Below, in pieces: positions 9,128 through 18,267 of a stretch of DNA of 64,000 nucleotides. The stretch lies in assembly GCF_016907775.1 (NCBI RefSeq), contig NZ_JAFBCO010000001.1, positions 2,170,001-2,234,000 on the forward strand. The letters run 5' to 3'. Source of the DNA: Pseudoglutamicibacter cumminsii. Its GTDB lineage: Bacteria; Actinomycetota; Actinomycetes; Actinomycetales; Micrococcaceae. Below the pieces are notes generated by a model. It was not told the origin of the DNA. It ran no database searches and worked only from the letters and a program-made list of their open reading frames with translations. Each line of letters begins with the position of its first letter. Positions within the stretch are counted from its first letter, which is position 1. Both the position numbers and the translations under genes were made by a program.

Positions 9128-10987
9128 CTATTCCTCTTCCCACTGAGGCGTCATGCCTCGTGCCACCTGAATCTCGTTATTTGAAACACCTGAAGGGACC
9201 ATCGGCCACACCATCGCGTCCTTCGAAACAATGAAGTCGATGAGCACTGGACGGTCGTTGATCGACATCGCCTTCTCGATCGCGGCGTCGATCTCGTCTT
9301 CAGACTCGACGCGGATACCAACGCAACCGTAGGCATCGGCCATCTTCACGAAGTCCGGAACGCGGATCGAATCCTTACCGGTGTTCAGCTCGGTGTTGGA
9401 GTAGCGGCCGTCGTAGAACAGCGTCTGCCACTGCCGCACCATGCCGAGCGAAGAGTTGTTGATGAGCGCGACCTTGATCGGGATCTTGTTGATCACGCAC
9501 GTCGCGAGTTCCTGGTTGGTCATCTGGAAGCAGCCGTCGCCGTCGATGGCCCATACGACTCGGTCTGGGTTGCCCACCTTTGCGCCCATCGCGGCAGGGA
9601 TCGAATAGCCCATGGTTCCGAGGCCTGCCGAGTTGAGCCACTGGCGTGGGCGTTCGTACTTCACGAACTGTGCCGCCCACATCTGGTGCTGGCCAACGCC
9701 TGCAACGTAGATCGCTTCCGGGCCAGCGATTTCGCCGATCCTCTTGATGATGTGCTGCGGGGCGAGCGCGCCATCGGTGGTTTCGGTGTAGCCGAGCGGG
9801 TACGTATCGCGGATGCGGTTGAGGATCTCCCACCACGGCTCGAGGTCCGGGGCTTCACCTTCGTCCTTGCGTTCGCGGTACGCCTCGGTGAGCTCAGGGA
9901 GGATGTTTTTGAGGTCACCGACGATCGGGACATCTGCGTTGCGGTTCTTGGAGATCTCCGCCGGATCAACGTCTACATGGATCACCCGCGCATCCGGAGC
10001 GAAAGACTCGAGGACACCGGTCACGCGGTCGTCGAAACGAGCGCCGAGCGTGATCAGCAGGTCCGCTTGCTGGAGCGAGGACACCGCAGCAACCGAACCG
10101 TGCATGCCCGGCATGCCAAGGTGCTGCTCGTGCGAATCAGGGAACGCACCGCGCGCCGTCAACGTCGTGACAACCGGCGCGCCCACCAACTCAGCGAGCT
10201 CACGCAACTCTTCGGCCGCATCGGCCTTGATGACACCGCCACCTACATAAAAGACCGGGCGGATCGAGGACGCGATGTACTTCGCGGCCTCGCGCACCTG
10301 CTTGATGTGGCCCTTCGAGGTCGGCTTGTAGCCAGCCATAACTGGCTGCGGAGGCCACGTGAAGGTCATCATGCCTTCCTGAGCATCCTTCGTGACATCG
10401 ACCAGAACCGGGCCAGGGCGGCCCGTCGTCGCAAGATAGAACGCCTTAGCGAGCGTCTCTGGAACGTCCTGGGCGTCCGTAACCAAGAACGAGTGCTTGG
10501 TGATCGGCATCGTGATGCCGACGATGTCCGCTTCCTGGAACGCGTCCGTACCGATGACCTTCGAATTGACCTGGCCGGTGATCGCGACCATCGGAACCGA
10601 GTCCATATGGGCATCCGCCAGAGGCGTCACAAGGTTCGTTGCGCCAGGACCCGACGTCGCGATAGCGACACCTGGGCGGCCCGTAACCATCGCGTAACCT
10701 TGAGCCGCGTGACCAGCACCTTGTTCGTGACGAACCAGTACGTGGTTGAGGTCCGGTGCCTCCAAAAGAGGGTCATAGGTCGGCAGAATAGCGCCACCCG
10801 GAAGGCCGAATACAGACTCAATACCGAGTTCCTGAAGCGAGCGCACAATAGCCTGCGCGCCCGTCATTTCGATCGGCTCTACAGTCCGATTCGGCCCCAT
10901 GACGTCCACCGCGTGCCCGCGGGGGTGGTGTGTCTTACGGGTGTCTTTCCCCGCAGACGCATCGGATGCAGCGTTTGCCTGCCCCAT
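9128..10987 (-). CDS. ilvB: Acetolactate synthase catalytic (large) subunit
   Basis: Condenses two pyruvates, or pyruvate and 2-ketobutyrate, with thiamine diphosphate; the committed step of branched-chain amino acid synthesis. The N-terminal PYR-domain segment [17 protein letters not shown] holds the catalytic region, and the C-terminal cofactor site shows [12 protein letters not shown] with [14 protein letters not shown] chose the ATG at 10987 because GAGAGGGG lies 8 nt upstream; an in-frame GTG at 11005 would add six residues but has no such site. The first 40 or so residues are a Ser/Ala/His-rich extension. The leader holds a candidate short ORF and hairpin. Confidence 0.96.
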   Translation of the reverse strand: MGQANAASDASAGKDTRKTHHPRGHAVDVMGPNRTVEPIEMTGAQAIVRSLQELGIESVFGLPGGAILPTYDPLLEAPDLNHVLVRHEQGAGHAAQGYAMVTGRPGVAIATSGPGATNLVTPLADAHMDSVPMVAITGQVNSKVIGTDAFQEADIVGITMPITKHSFLVTDAQDVPETLAKAFYLATTGRPGPVLVDVTKDAQEGMMTFTWPPQPVMAGYKPTSKGHIKQVREAAKYIASSIRPVFYVGGGVIKADAAEELRELAELVGAPVVTTLTARGAFPDSHEQHLGMPGMHGSVAAVSSLQQADLLITLGARFDDRVTGVLESFAPDARVIHVDVDPAEISKNRNADVPIVGDLKNILPELTEAYRERKDEGEAPDLEPWWEILNRIRDTYPLGYTETTDGALAPQHIIKRIGEIAGPEAIYVAGVGQHQMWAAQFVKYERPRQWLNSAGLGTMGYSIPAAMGAKVGNPDRVVWAIDGDGCFQMTNQELATCVINKIPIKVALINNSSLGMVRQWQTLFYDGRYSNTELNTGKDSIRVPDFVKMADAYGCVGIRVESEDEIDAAIEKAMSINDRPVLIDFIVSKDAMVWPMVPSGVSNNEIQVARGMTPQWEEE

Positions 10988-11001
10988 GATGCTGACCCCT
11001 C

Positions 11002-11070
11002 TCACCGAGTGATGTGTAAATTCTGTGTTGCGTGCCCGTGTCCATGCGCATGTGGAAGGTCATCCCACAT
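11002..11070 (-). CDS. Candidate 22-codon leader ORF upstream of ilvB
   Basis: On the minus strand an ATG at 11070, preceded by GGGGGAG, opens a 22-codon frame ending TGA at 11004-11002, just 14 nt before the ilvB ATG. The peptide has five histidines (ending ATQNLHITR) and is not rich in Val, Leu or Ile, so it is not a classical branched-chain attenuator. It might couple translation into ilvB or mean nothing. Confidence 0.25.
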   Translation of the reverse strand: MWDDLPHAHGHGHATQNLHITR

Positions 11071-11106
11071 CCGCTCCCCCAACCACGTTGTATCGCGGTC
11101 GAAGGC

Positions 11107-11126
11107 GAGTCCGGTCATACGGACTC
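11107..11126 (-). promoter_or_regulatory. Leader hairpin upstream of ilvB, 7-bp stem
   Basis: GAGTCCG and CGGACTC pair perfectly around 6 nt, within the predicted ilvB 5' leader. There is no U-run, so it is not a simple terminator. A regulatory role is inference from position. Confidence 0.3.
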
Positions 11127-11137
11127 AAACACGTCGA

Positions 11138-11166
11138 TTTATCGTCTCAGTTGTGATCTGGGACAA
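11138..11166 (-). promoter_or_regulatory. Candidate promoter of ilvBNC (TTGTCC-17-GATAAA)
   Basis: On the minus strand TTGTCC (11166-11161) and GATAAA (11143-11138) are 17 nt apart, giving a start near 11131 and a leader of roughly 140 nt before ilvB. Both elements are imperfect. Confidence 0.4.
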
Positions 11167-11288
11167 CCAAACCGGGAACGTAACAATCTCACATATTGGA
11201 TCACAGGCCACCATGTGAACATGCCGCGGTCGCGTCACACACCTTAAACCACACCCCATTCGCACGCCCCGCGTGTTTGACTAGAGGC

Positions 11289-13169
11289 ATGCCAGCACTT
11301 CGTTCACGCACAGTTACACACGGCCGCAACATGGCAGGCGCACGCGCACTCATGCGCGCATCCGGCGTCGCCAACCAGGACATCGGCAAGCCGATCATTG
11401 CCGTAGCCAACTCCTTTACCGAGTTCGTGCCGGGCCACACCCACCTCGCACCCGTGGGCCGCATCGTCTCCGAAGCGATCCACAAGGCAGGAGCTGTCGC
11501 ACGCGAATTCAACACGATCGCAGTCGACGACGGCATCGCGATGGGCCACGGCGGCATGCTGTACTCGCTACCAAGCCGCGACATCATCGCCGACAGCGTC
11601 GAATACATGGCCAACGCACACTGCGCCGACGCGCTCGTCTGCATCTCCAACTGCGACAAGATCACCCCGGGCATGCTGCTGGCCGCACTGCGCCTTAACA
11701 TTCCAACGGTGTTTGTCTCGGGCGGTCCGATGGAATCGGGACGCGCGGTCCTGACCGACGGAACCGTCAAGAGCCTCGATCTCGTCAACGCGATCGCCGA
11801 CGCCGTCGACGAATCCGTCTCCGACGCCGACATGCTCTCGATCGAAGAGAACGCGTGCCCAACCTGCGGCTCGTGCTCCGGAATGTTCACCGCTAACTCG
11901 ATGAACTGCCTCACCGAAGCGATCGGCCTTGCGCTCCCAGGCAACGGCTCCGTTCTTGCAACCCACACCGCGCGCAAGGAACTCTACGAGCGCGCCGGCT
12001 CCACCATCGTCGACATCACCAAGCGTTACTACGAAGAGGACGACGAATCCGTCCTGCCACGCAACATCGCAACCCGCGAGGCCTTCGATAACGCGATGGC
12101 GCTCGATATCGCGATGGGCGGCTCGACCAACACGATCCTGCACCTGCTCGCCGCCGCGCAGGAAGGCGAGGTCGACTACACGCTTCCGGACATCGACAAG
12201 AAGTCCCGCGAAGTCCCATGCCTCGCCAAGGTTGCGCCGAACGTTGCAGGCGACCGCACCTATTACATGGAAGACGTCCACCGCGCCGGCGGAATCCCGG
12301 CGCTACTGGGCGAACTCAACCGCGCGGGAATGCTGCACACCAACGTGCATTCCGTGCACTCCCCTGACCTCACCAGCTGGCTAGACGAGTGGGACATCCG
12401 CGGTGGCAAGGCCAGCGAGGAAGCTCACAAGCTTTGGTACGCAGCTCCTGGCGGCAAGCGTTCCTCGACCGCATTCTCGCAGTCAGAGGTGTGGGACAGC
12501 CTTGATATCGACGCGGAGAACGGCTGCATCCGCGACGCTCAGCACGCTTACTCGGCCGACGGCGGCCTTGCGGTACTGCACGGCAACATCGCGCGCAACG
12601 GTTGCGTCGTGAAAACCGCCGGCGTGGACGAATCCATTTGGACGTTCTCCGGCCCAGCAGTCGTGTGCGAATCCCAGGACGATGCTGTCTTCAAGATCCT
12701 GTCTAAGAAGATCAAGGAAGGTGACGTCGTCGTGATTCGCTACGAAGGACCACGTGGCGGCCCGGGCATGCAGGAAATGCTCTACCCGACGTCCTACCTC
12801 AAGGGTCTGGGCCTCGGTGCCAAGTGTGCGCTCATCACCGACGGCCGCTTCTCCGGCGGAACCTCGGGGCTTTCGATCGGCCACGTATCCCCTGAGGCCG
12901 CCTCCGGCGGTGAAATCGCGCTCATCCAAGACGGCGACACCATCACGATCGACATCCCGAACCGCTCGATCCAACTCGAGATCTCGGACGACGAAATGCA
13001 GAAACGCCGCACCGAGCTTGAAGCCGGCCACGGCTACCAGCCGCTCAAGCGTGAGCGTGAGGTCAGCCGCGCGCTCCGCGCCTACGCACTCATGGCAACC
13101 TCCGCCGACCGCGGCGCTGTACGCGACATCTCAGCCCTCGAGCGCATCGCGCGCCCACAGGATCTATAA
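11289..13169 (+). CDS. ilvD: Dihydroxy-acid dehydratase
   Basis: Dehydrates the dihydroxy acids made by IlvC to the 2-keto acids of valine/leucine and isoleucine, using an iron-sulfur cluster. The cluster cysteines are seen in SNCDKITPG and [17 protein letters not shown], and the family end [20 protein letters not shown] is present. I chose the ATG at 11289 ([20 protein letters not shown]), which matches the usual N-terminus; the frame is open to 11196 but that extension is unlike the family. The product is 626 residues, slightly above the usual 615. It is divergent from ilvBNC across about 300 bp that may hold shared control. Confidence 0.95.
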   Translation: MPALRSRTVTHGRNMAGARALMRASGVANQDIGKPIIAVANSFTEFVPGHTHLAPVGRIVSEAIHKAGAVAREFNTIAVDDGIAMGHGGMLYSLPSRDIIADSVEYMANAHCADALVCISNCDKITPGMLLAALRLNIPTVFVSGGPMESGRAVLTDGTVKSLDLVNAIADAVDESVSDADMLSIEENACPTCGSCSGMFTANSMNCLTEAIGLALPGNGSVLATHTARKELYERAGSTIVDITKRYYEEDDESVLPRNIATREAFDNAMALDIAMGGSTNTILHLLAAAQEGEVDYTLPDIDKKSREVPCLAKVAPNVAGDRTYYMEDVHRAGGIPALLGELNRAGMLHTNVHSVHSPDLTSWLDEWDIRGGKASEEAHKLWYAAPGGKRSSTAFSQSEVWDSLDIDAENGCIRDAQHAYSADGGLAVLHGNIARNGCVVKTAGVDESIWTFSGPAVVCESQDDAVFKILSKKIKEGDVVVIRYEGPRGGPGMQEMLYPTSYLKGLGLGAKCALITDGRFSGGTSGLSIGHVSPEAASGGEIALIQDGDTITIDIPNRSIQLEISDDEMQKRRTELEAGHGYQPLKREREVSRALRAYALMATSADRGAVRDISALERIARPQDL

Positions 13170-13182
13170 GGAGTCTAAGTCA

Positions 13183-13224
13183 ATGGTCAATGCCCTACCT
13201 CACCGCAGCACGTCGGTGCGGTAG
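13183..13224 (+). CDS. Candidate 13-residue ORF inside the ilvD terminator hairpin
   Basis: An ATG at 13183 follows AAGGAG (13168-13173, overlapping the ilvD stop) with 9 nt spacing, and the frame ends at TAG 13222-13224. The whole ORF coincides with the hairpin after ilvD. A near-ideal ribosome site without an obvious protein is unusual, but translation is not shown. Confidence 0.25.
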   Translation: MVNALPHRSTSVR

Positions 13225-13230
13225 GGCATT
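13189..13230 (+). terminator. Hairpin after ilvD
   Basis: AATGCCCTACC and GGTAGGGCATT (11 bp, perfect) enclose a further CACCG/CGGTG stem. There is no U-run, so termination is likely but not certain. The next gene's -10 starts 5 nt later. Confidence 0.55.
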
Positions 13231-13234
13231 CCCG

Positions 13235-13240
13235 TATGGT
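13235..13240 (+). promoter_or_regulatory. -10 hexamer TATGGT, leaderless-type start of the next gene
   Basis: TATGGT is followed by 7 nt and ATG at 13248, the spacing of a leaderless transcript. This argues for the inner ATG rather than the in-frame ATG at 13236, which overlaps the hexamer. Confidence 0.5.
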
Positions 13241-13247
13241 GGAGAAT

Positions 13248-13748
13248 ATGGACACGACAGGCCCCGCCCCTTCGAGTGAAACCGCGCTTCAAGACGAGCT
13301 TCGGTCTCGCCTGCGCGCGGTGTTCGATGCGCAAATCCCGAACTACGGCTCCTTCAACATCGCCTACGCGATGGGGCAAGCCGGTTCCGGAGGCCCGTGC
13401 CTTATCGGTTTTCGGAATCAGCCGCTTGAGCTCGTCGTGGCACCCATCGACGCGAACACGTACCAAGCGTCCGAACCCGCTGTGAGCATCAACCTCACCA
13501 ACTTGAGTGCGGTAGGAATCTACTCCGAAGACTCCGTCGAGCTCGAAATGTCAACCGGGCGCACATTCCGCATCACGTGTTCTGCATACCCGACACTTCT
13601 GTTGGAAACACCGCAGACTAACAACCGGGATTCGGCGGGCACGAACATGCTTGCCGTGACCCTAGATCAAAGCGGTGAAGCGACTGAATTCTCGGAGTTC
13701 ATCAACGCGTTCGCTGACGCCGTCGAGGCGGGAAGTACACCACTTTAA
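13248..13748 (+). CDS. Hypothetical protein, 166 residues
   Basis: I do not recognise a family. The product is soluble and acidic, with no signal peptide or membrane segment. The middle looks like a mixed alpha/beta fold (GPCLIGFRNQPLELVVAPID, then VGIYSEDSVELEMSTGRTF), and the C-terminal part reads as a helix rich in Ala, Glu and Phe. The start at 13248 is supported by TATGGT 7 nt upstream; an alternative ATG at 13236 would add four residues. It stands alone between the ilvD hairpin and tRNA-Lys. Codon usage resembles its neighbours, so it is probably a real gene. Confidence 0.7.
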   Translation: MDTTGPAPSSETALQDELRSRLRAVFDAQIPNYGSFNIAYAMGQAGSGGPCLIGFRNQPLELVVAPIDANTYQASEPAVSINLTNLSAVGIYSEDSVELEMSTGRTFRITCSAYPTLLLETPQTNNRDSAGTNMLAVTLDQSGEATEFSEFINAFADAVEAGSTPL

Positions 13749-13835
13749 AACCCGTAAATGAGTAGCTACACAGCAATGCCAGCGCGCACGAACATGTGCT
13801 CTTCCTCACAAAACAGCTAAAGGATTCTCCTCGAT

Positions 13836-13864
13836 TTGTTGTTTCTGAAAACAGCCTGTAATGT
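13836..13864 (+). promoter_or_regulatory. Promoter of tRNA-Lys (TTGTTG-17-TAATGT)
   Basis: TTGTTG at 13836-13841 and TAATGT at 13859-13864 are separated by exactly 17 nt and lie about 50 nt before the tRNA, a good match to a housekeeping sigma promoter. Confidence 0.65.
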
Positions 13865-13913
13865 TGAACAGGTCGCCGCGAGGAAGACACAAAATTCTTC
13901 GAGGCAAAGACAA

Positions 13914-13986
13914 GCGCCTTTAGCTCAATTGGTAGAGCACTTGACTCTTAATCAATAGGTTCCGGGTTCGAGTCCCGGAGGGCGCA
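13914..13986 (+). tRNA. tRNA-Lys (anticodon CTT)
   Basis: A 73-nt cloverleaf. The acceptor stem GCGCCTT pairs with AGGGCGC (one G-T pair), the D-loop has TTGGTAGA, the anticodon loop reads ACTCTTAAT with CTT, and the T-arm is CCGGGTTCGAGTCCCGG. The discriminator is A and the CCA end is not encoded. Confidence 0.95.
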
Positions 13987-13993
13987 CTAGACT

Positions 13994-14030
13994 GAAAGGC
14001 TGAAACTGTTTCAAACAGTTTCAGCCTTTC
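13994..14030 (+). terminator. Terminator after tRNA-Lys
   Basis: Arms 13994-14011 and 14013-14030 are an almost uninterrupted 18-nt palindrome that would fold with a 3-5 nt loop, starting 8 nt past the tRNA. The stem itself is T-rich at its top. Confidence 0.7.
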
Positions 14031-14076
14031 GCGTATCACGCGAACTTCCGCATCAAGCACCCTCCAAGGAGCACAC

Positions 14077-14550
14077 ATGAGCAACCGTCTAGAACCGGGC
14101 CAAAAAGCACCTGACTTCACCTTGACCGCAGCTGACGGAAGCACCGTGAGCCTCAAGGACCTTACGAACGGCACCAAAGCCATCGTGTACTTCTACCCCA
14201 AGGCAATGACCCCGGGATGCACTAAGCAAGCGTGCGACTTCCGCGACTCGCTCGAGTCCCTGGCCTCCCACGGCTACAAGGTCGTTGGGGTTTCTCCGGA
14301 CCCGGTCGAGAAACTCGCGAAGTTCGTTGAGCGTGACGAGCTAACCTTCCCGCTACTTTCTGACGAAGACCACGCCGTCGCGGAAGCCTACGGCGCGTGG
14401 GGCGTCAAGAAGAACTACGGACGCGAGTACGAAGGCCTCATCCGGTCAACCATCGTGATTGACGAGAACGGAACCATCGAGCTCGCCCAGTACAACGTCC
14501 GCGCCACAGGACACGTCGCCAAACTTCACCGAGACCTGAATCTGGTCTAA
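14077..14550 (+). CDS. bcp: Thioredoxin-dependent thiol peroxidase (Bcp/PrxQ)
   Basis: A cytoplasmic peroxiredoxin that reduces hydrogen and organic peroxides using thioredoxin. The peroxidatic cysteine is in MTPGCTKQACDF and the resolving cysteine follows five residues later, the pattern of the atypical two-Cys PrxQ/Bcp group. The fold elements APDFTLTAADG and VGVSPDPVEKLAKF are present and the length of 157 is standard. The ATG at 14077 has AAGGAG 5 nt upstream. It sits alone between two tRNA genes. Confidence 0.95.
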   Translation: MSNRLEPGQKAPDFTLTAADGSTVSLKDLTNGTKAIVYFYPKAMTPGCTKQACDFRDSLESLASHGYKVVGVSPDPVEKLAKFVERDELTFPLLSDEDHAVAEAYGAWGVKKNYGREYEGLIRSTIVIDENGTIELAQYNVRATGHVAKLHRDLNLV

Positions 14551-14561
14551 TATAGATTCCC

Positions 14562-14578
14562 GGTGCCCACAGGGCACC
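14562..14578 (+). terminator. Small hairpin between bcp and tRNA-Leu
   Basis: GGTGCCC and GGGCACC pair around ACA, 12 nt past the bcp stop. There is no U-run. It may end bcp, or lie in the tRNA-Leu precursor leader, since a TAATAT hexamer at 14548-14553 could be the tRNA -10. Confidence 0.4.
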
Positions 14579-14582
14579 CCAA

Positions 14583-14663
<81 letters not shown>

Positions 14664-14731
14664 CTCATTCCCTTTATGCGTTCACTCGCTTACGCGCGAC
14701 TCGACGTAAGCCGCCACCCCCGGATGGTGCA

Positions 14732-16507
14732 ATGATGCAATCCAACACACACTCCCACCGGGATCGTGGCCGTATCTCACGCGAAACCCTCGACAACGCC
14801 GGCCCGAGTCGCCGCACGGTTCTGGGTTGGGGTCTTATGACTCTCATGGCAGCAGGATGCGCCCGTGTGCCATCCGCGCCAGACAAACAGAGCCGAACCG
14901 AACTAAGCCTCCTCGCGTCGGCTCCCCCAACAGTCTGGGATCCAGCTTTCATTCTCGACGTCTCGGCCCAGCAGATACTTCAACAGGTCTGCCCACCGTT
15001 GCTCAGCATCGATTCCAGCACGGGTAACCTCACGGGAATCCTCGCCAGCTCTGCAAGTCTCAACAAAGCTGGCACCCGTCTTCGCGTCACTCTCGCCAAA
15101 GGGCTCACGTTCTCAGACGGGACGGCGCTCGATGCCAACGCGCTCAAAGCCAACTTTGAACGCTGGCAAAACATCGCGACCACACCATCTAAACCTTCTG
15201 CGATCGATACACTCCTAGCCGACTCCGCCTCGCACCCGCTCATCCAGCGCTACGAAACACCCACACACAACGTCCTCGACGTGCACTTCACGCGCGCGTG
15301 CTTCTCATTCCCCGAAGCCCTCACCCACCCGGGCCTCGGCGTCCTCTCGCCAGCATCGTTCCGCGCCAACGAAACCGACCCCGTCACCGAAACAATCGGC
15401 GCGGGCGCCTACCGCATCGAAAGCAAAGCCACGACAACCGCGGCCCAGCGCGAAGCCAAGAACACGACAACGCTCAAACTGAGGCCCAAGTTCTTCAACG
15501 AACGCGTTTCCAACGCGAGCGAGAGCGCAAGCCCATCCTCCTCAGACGCCGATGCGAGCACCACCGAGGCTTCCACGAGCTCATCCCTGCGCGCCGCACC
15601 CGAAAAGGATCAAGCTCCGCGGACTGTGAGCTTCGTCCACACCAGTGCAAAGATCTCTCCAGCTGAATGGCTCGCGAGTGACCACGACAGCGCAACCCAC
15701 ACAGACATCGTCGACGCGATAGCCATCAAAGAACAAAAAGAAATCGCACAAGCCGGGCTGCGCGTGCTCCATCGCGACCCGCACTCCGTGATCTACCTCG
15801 GTTTCAATCACGACGACGAACAGCTCAGCCACCCAGCCATGCGGCAAGCGATCGTCCACAACATCGACGAACGCGAGCTACTCAAAGACCACTACCCAGA
15901 ATCGACGCTATCCGCTAACGGATTCACTCCCGCATCACTCGGGGTGCAGCCCGAACGTCCCTTCATCCGCGAAGAAAAACCAACCGAAGAACTGCTCGAA
16001 GCCGCCGGCTACACCGGTCAAAGCATCCCGCTCGCCTACCCAACCGGCGTGCGGCTGCCGTATCTTCCGCGCCCCGAAGCAACCGCACAAAACATCCACG
16101 AACAGCTCTCGGAAGCCAACATCACAACCCACCTCAAACCGATGCGCTGGGACACCGAGTTCCTCCCAGCACTTCTCAAAGGCGAACACACCGGACTCTG
16201 GATCTTCGGGCTTCACGGGCTCTACCGCTCCCCGCACGACATGCTCGCAAGGCTCTTCAGCGGTGCCAACCCTCTCTGCAACGCACGCCTCACCGATATC
16301 CCGCAAAGGCTCGACGCGGCGCTGACCATAGCGTCACCCACCGAACGCCGCGAAACCTACAAGCGCATCCAAAAAGACCTCCTCACCGATCTGCCGCTCT
16401 ACCCGCTCATATTGCCGGTATCAACCATCGCGCTCTCCCGCGACGTCACCAGATACCCGCTCTCCTCATACCTTGAAGAACCACTCGAGTACGTAACCCT
16501 CAAATAA
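14732..16507 (+). CDS. ABC transporter substrate-binding lipoprotein, family 5 (peptide/nickel type)
   Basis: A secreted solute-binding protein, probably for peptides. The N-terminus has a twin-arginine motif (SRRTVLGWG) followed by a hydrophobic stretch and lipobox MAAGC, so it is predicted to be Tat-exported and lipid-anchored. The mature part matches SBP family 5: WDPAFILDVSAQQILQQVCP near the start and a C-terminal segment IQKDLLTDLPLYPLILPV. A Ser/Ala/Thr-rich insert of about 45 residues near residue 260-300 is unusual. No permease or ATPase genes are adjacent, so it is an orphan. The ribosome site is weak and a second ATG follows directly. Confidence 0.8.
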   Translation: MMQSNTHSHRDRGRISRETLDNAGPSRRTVLGWGLMTLMAAGCARVPSAPDKQSRTELSLLASAPPTVWDPAFILDVSAQQILQQVCPPLLSIDSSTGNLTGILASSASLNKAGTRLRVTLAKGLTFSDGTALDANALKANFERWQNIATTPSKPSAIDTLLADSASHPLIQRYETPTHNVLDVHFTRACFSFPEALTHPGLGVLSPASFRANETDPVTETIGAGAYRIESKATTTAAQREAKNTTTLKLRPKFFNERVSNASESASPSSSDADASTTEASTSSSLRAAPEKDQAPRTVSFVHTSAKISPAEWLASDHDSATHTDIVDAIAIKEQKEIAQAGLRVLHRDPHSVIYLGFNHDDEQLSHPAMRQAIVHNIDERELLKDHYPESTLSANGFTPASLGVQPERPFIREEKPTEELLEAAGYTGQSIPLAYPTGVRLPYLPRPEATAQNIHEQLSEANITTHLKPMRWDTEFLPALLKGEHTGLWIFGLHGLYRSPHDMLARLFSGANPLCNARLTDIPQRLDAALTIASPTERRETYKRIQKDLLTDLPLYPLILPVSTIALSRDVTRYPLSSYLEEPLEYVTLK

Positions 16508-16683
16508 GCGCTCGTGTAACCTCAACCACGCGATATGTGGCCAGCCGCGGGAACTAACGTGGCACTCCTAACATTGCCCGCTTAAAACGGCGCCATAGGT
16601 TTCACCTAAACAACCGCCAGCGGTACTGTGAGACGTAGACTTATTAAGGTTTAACCGCAAACATCTCAGATGGAGCTACATCC
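16508..16683 (+). promoter_or_regulatory. Upstream region of mqo
   Basis: A non-coding stretch of 176 bp. TAGACT at 16636-16641 is a reasonable -10, which would give a leader of about 35 nt carrying the GGAG that precedes the GTG start. I do not see a convincing -35 or operator. Confidence 0.35.
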
Positions 16684-18165
16684 GTGTCTTCGACCAACCA
16701 GAAGATCTCCCTCGACGTCGCCCTGATCGGCGGCGGCATCATGAGCGCAACGCTCGGAACCTTCCTCAACCATGTGGAACCGGGGTGGAGCATCGGCGTG
16801 TTCGAAAGCCTTGACCGCGCTGGCGCCGAATCCTCCGACCCATGGAACAACGCCGGCACGGGCCACTCCGCACTGTGCGAGCTCAACTACTCCCCAGCCG
16901 GTGGAGATGGTTCGGTTGACCCAACCAAGGCGCTCGGCATTGCGGAACAGTTCCAGCAGTCCCGCCAGTTCTACGCGTGGCTCGTTGAACAGGGCATCGT
17001 CAAGGACCCATCGACCTTCATCAACCCGCTGCCACACGCTTCCTTCGTGATCGGTCAGGACCACAAGCGCTACCTGCAGACCCGCTACGAAACCCTCAAG
17101 CAGAACGTCCTCTTCCAGGACTTCCAGCACACCACCGACATCGACCAGATCGCCGAGTGGACCCCACTGGTAGCTGAAGGACGCACCAACAACGACGTCG
17201 CAATGACCCGCTCGGACTCCGGAACCGACGTCAACTTCGGTTCGCTGACCCGCCAGCTGCTCGACGCGATGGCTACCAAGAACTCGACCGACGTCTACTA
17301 CAACCACAAGGTCACCAACATCAAGCGTTCCGGCAGCGGCTGGACCTTGACCGTCAAGGATAAGGCATCCAAGCAGACCCTCGAGGTCAACGCCAAGTTC
17401 GTGTTCGTCGGCGCCGGCGGTGGCGCACTGCCGCTGCTTCAGAAGTCCGGCATCGATGAGATCAAGGGCTACGGCGGCTTCCCAGTGTCCGGCGAATTCC
17501 TTCGCTGCACCAACGAAGACGTCATCGCCCGCCACGAAGCCAAGGTATATGGCCAGGCATCCGTAGGTGCACCTCCGATGTCGGTTCCACACCTCGACAC
17601 CCGTTACGTGGACGGCAAGAAGTCCCTTATGTTCGGCCCTTACGGCGGCTTCTCGCCTAAGTTCCTCAAGTCCGGTTCGTTCTTCGACCTGCCGTTCTCG
17701 GTCCGAGTGCACAACCTCGGCACGATGCTCGGCGTCGCGAAGTCCAACTTCGACCTCGTGACCTACCTCGTTTCTGAGCTCGCGAAGACTCGCAATCAGC
17801 AGATGGAAGCGATGCGCGCCTACTACCCAGCTGCTCAGAAGGGCGACTGGGAAATGATCACCGCGGGCCAGCGCGTTCAGACCATGAAGAAAGGTCCGAA
17901 CGGCAAGGCCGTCCTCGCATTCGGTACCGAGGTTGTCTCCTCGGCTGACGGCAGCATCGCCGGCCTGCTCGGCGCGTCCCCTGGCGCATCGACCGCGGCT
18001 CCGATCATGGTCAACCTCCTCAAGACCTGCTTCGCTGACAAGTGGGCTGGCTGGGAAGACCAGATCAAGGAGCTCATCCCAACGCTGGGTCAGAAGCTCA
18101 ACAACAACGCTTCCCTCTACACCGAGGTTAAGGACCGCACCGACAAGGTTCTGCGCCTGAACTAA
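16684..18165 (+). CDS. mqo: Malate:quinone oxidoreductase
   Basis: A peripheral membrane FAD enzyme that oxidises malate to oxaloacetate and passes electrons to quinone, replacing or complementing malate dehydrogenase in the TCA cycle. The N-terminal FAD motif is VALIGGGIMSATLGTFL, followed by the family motif WNNAGTGHSALCELNY. The C-terminal FAD segment LLGASPGASTAAPIM is present. The length of 493 is standard. The GTG start at 16684 has GGAG 8 nt upstream. It is monocistronic and followed by a strong terminator. Confidence 0.96.
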   Translation: MSSTNQKISLDVALIGGGIMSATLGTFLNHVEPGWSIGVFESLDRAGAESSDPWNNAGTGHSALCELNYSPAGGDGSVDPTKALGIAEQFQQSRQFYAWLVEQGIVKDPSTFINPLPHASFVIGQDHKRYLQTRYETLKQNVLFQDFQHTTDIDQIAEWTPLVAEGRTNNDVAMTRSDSGTDVNFGSLTRQLLDAMATKNSTDVYYNHKVTNIKRSGSGWTLTVKDKASKQTLEVNAKFVFVGAGGGALPLLQKSGIDEIKGYGGFPVSGEFLRCTNEDVIARHEAKVYGQASVGAPPMSVPHLDTRYVDGKKSLMFGPYGGFSPKFLKSGSFFDLPFSVRVHNLGTMLGVAKSNFDLVTYLVSELAKTRNQQMEAMRAYYPAAQKGDWEMITAGQRVQTMKKGPNGKAVLAFGTEVVSSADGSIAGLLGASPGASTAAPIMVNLLKTCFADKWAGWEDQIKELIPTLGQKLNNNASLYTEVKDRTDKVLRLN

Positions 18166-18198
18166 TACAGTTCACCGCAGCGAAAAAGCTCATAAGAT

Positions 18199-18245
18199 GA
18201 GGAAGGAACCGTGACATAAAGTCACGGCTCCTTCCTCTCTTTTTT
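18199..18245 (+). terminator. Rho-independent terminator after mqo
   Basis: A 17-bp stem with one mismatch (18199-18215 and 18221-18237) is followed by TCTTTTTT, a textbook U-run. Confidence 0.92.
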
Positions 18246-18267
18246 CGCCCTTACTTCAAGGACTTCC

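Noticed and set aside
9686-11218. A 510-codon plus-strand frame opposite ilvB
   Set aside because: Antisense shadow; Arg/His-rich translation typical of the reverse complement of GC-rich genes.
11002-11288. Classical branched-chain amino acid attenuator or T-box before ilvB
   Set aside because: No Val/Leu/Ile-rich leader peptide, no terminator with U-run and no T-box sequence seen; only a weaker leader candidate is reported.
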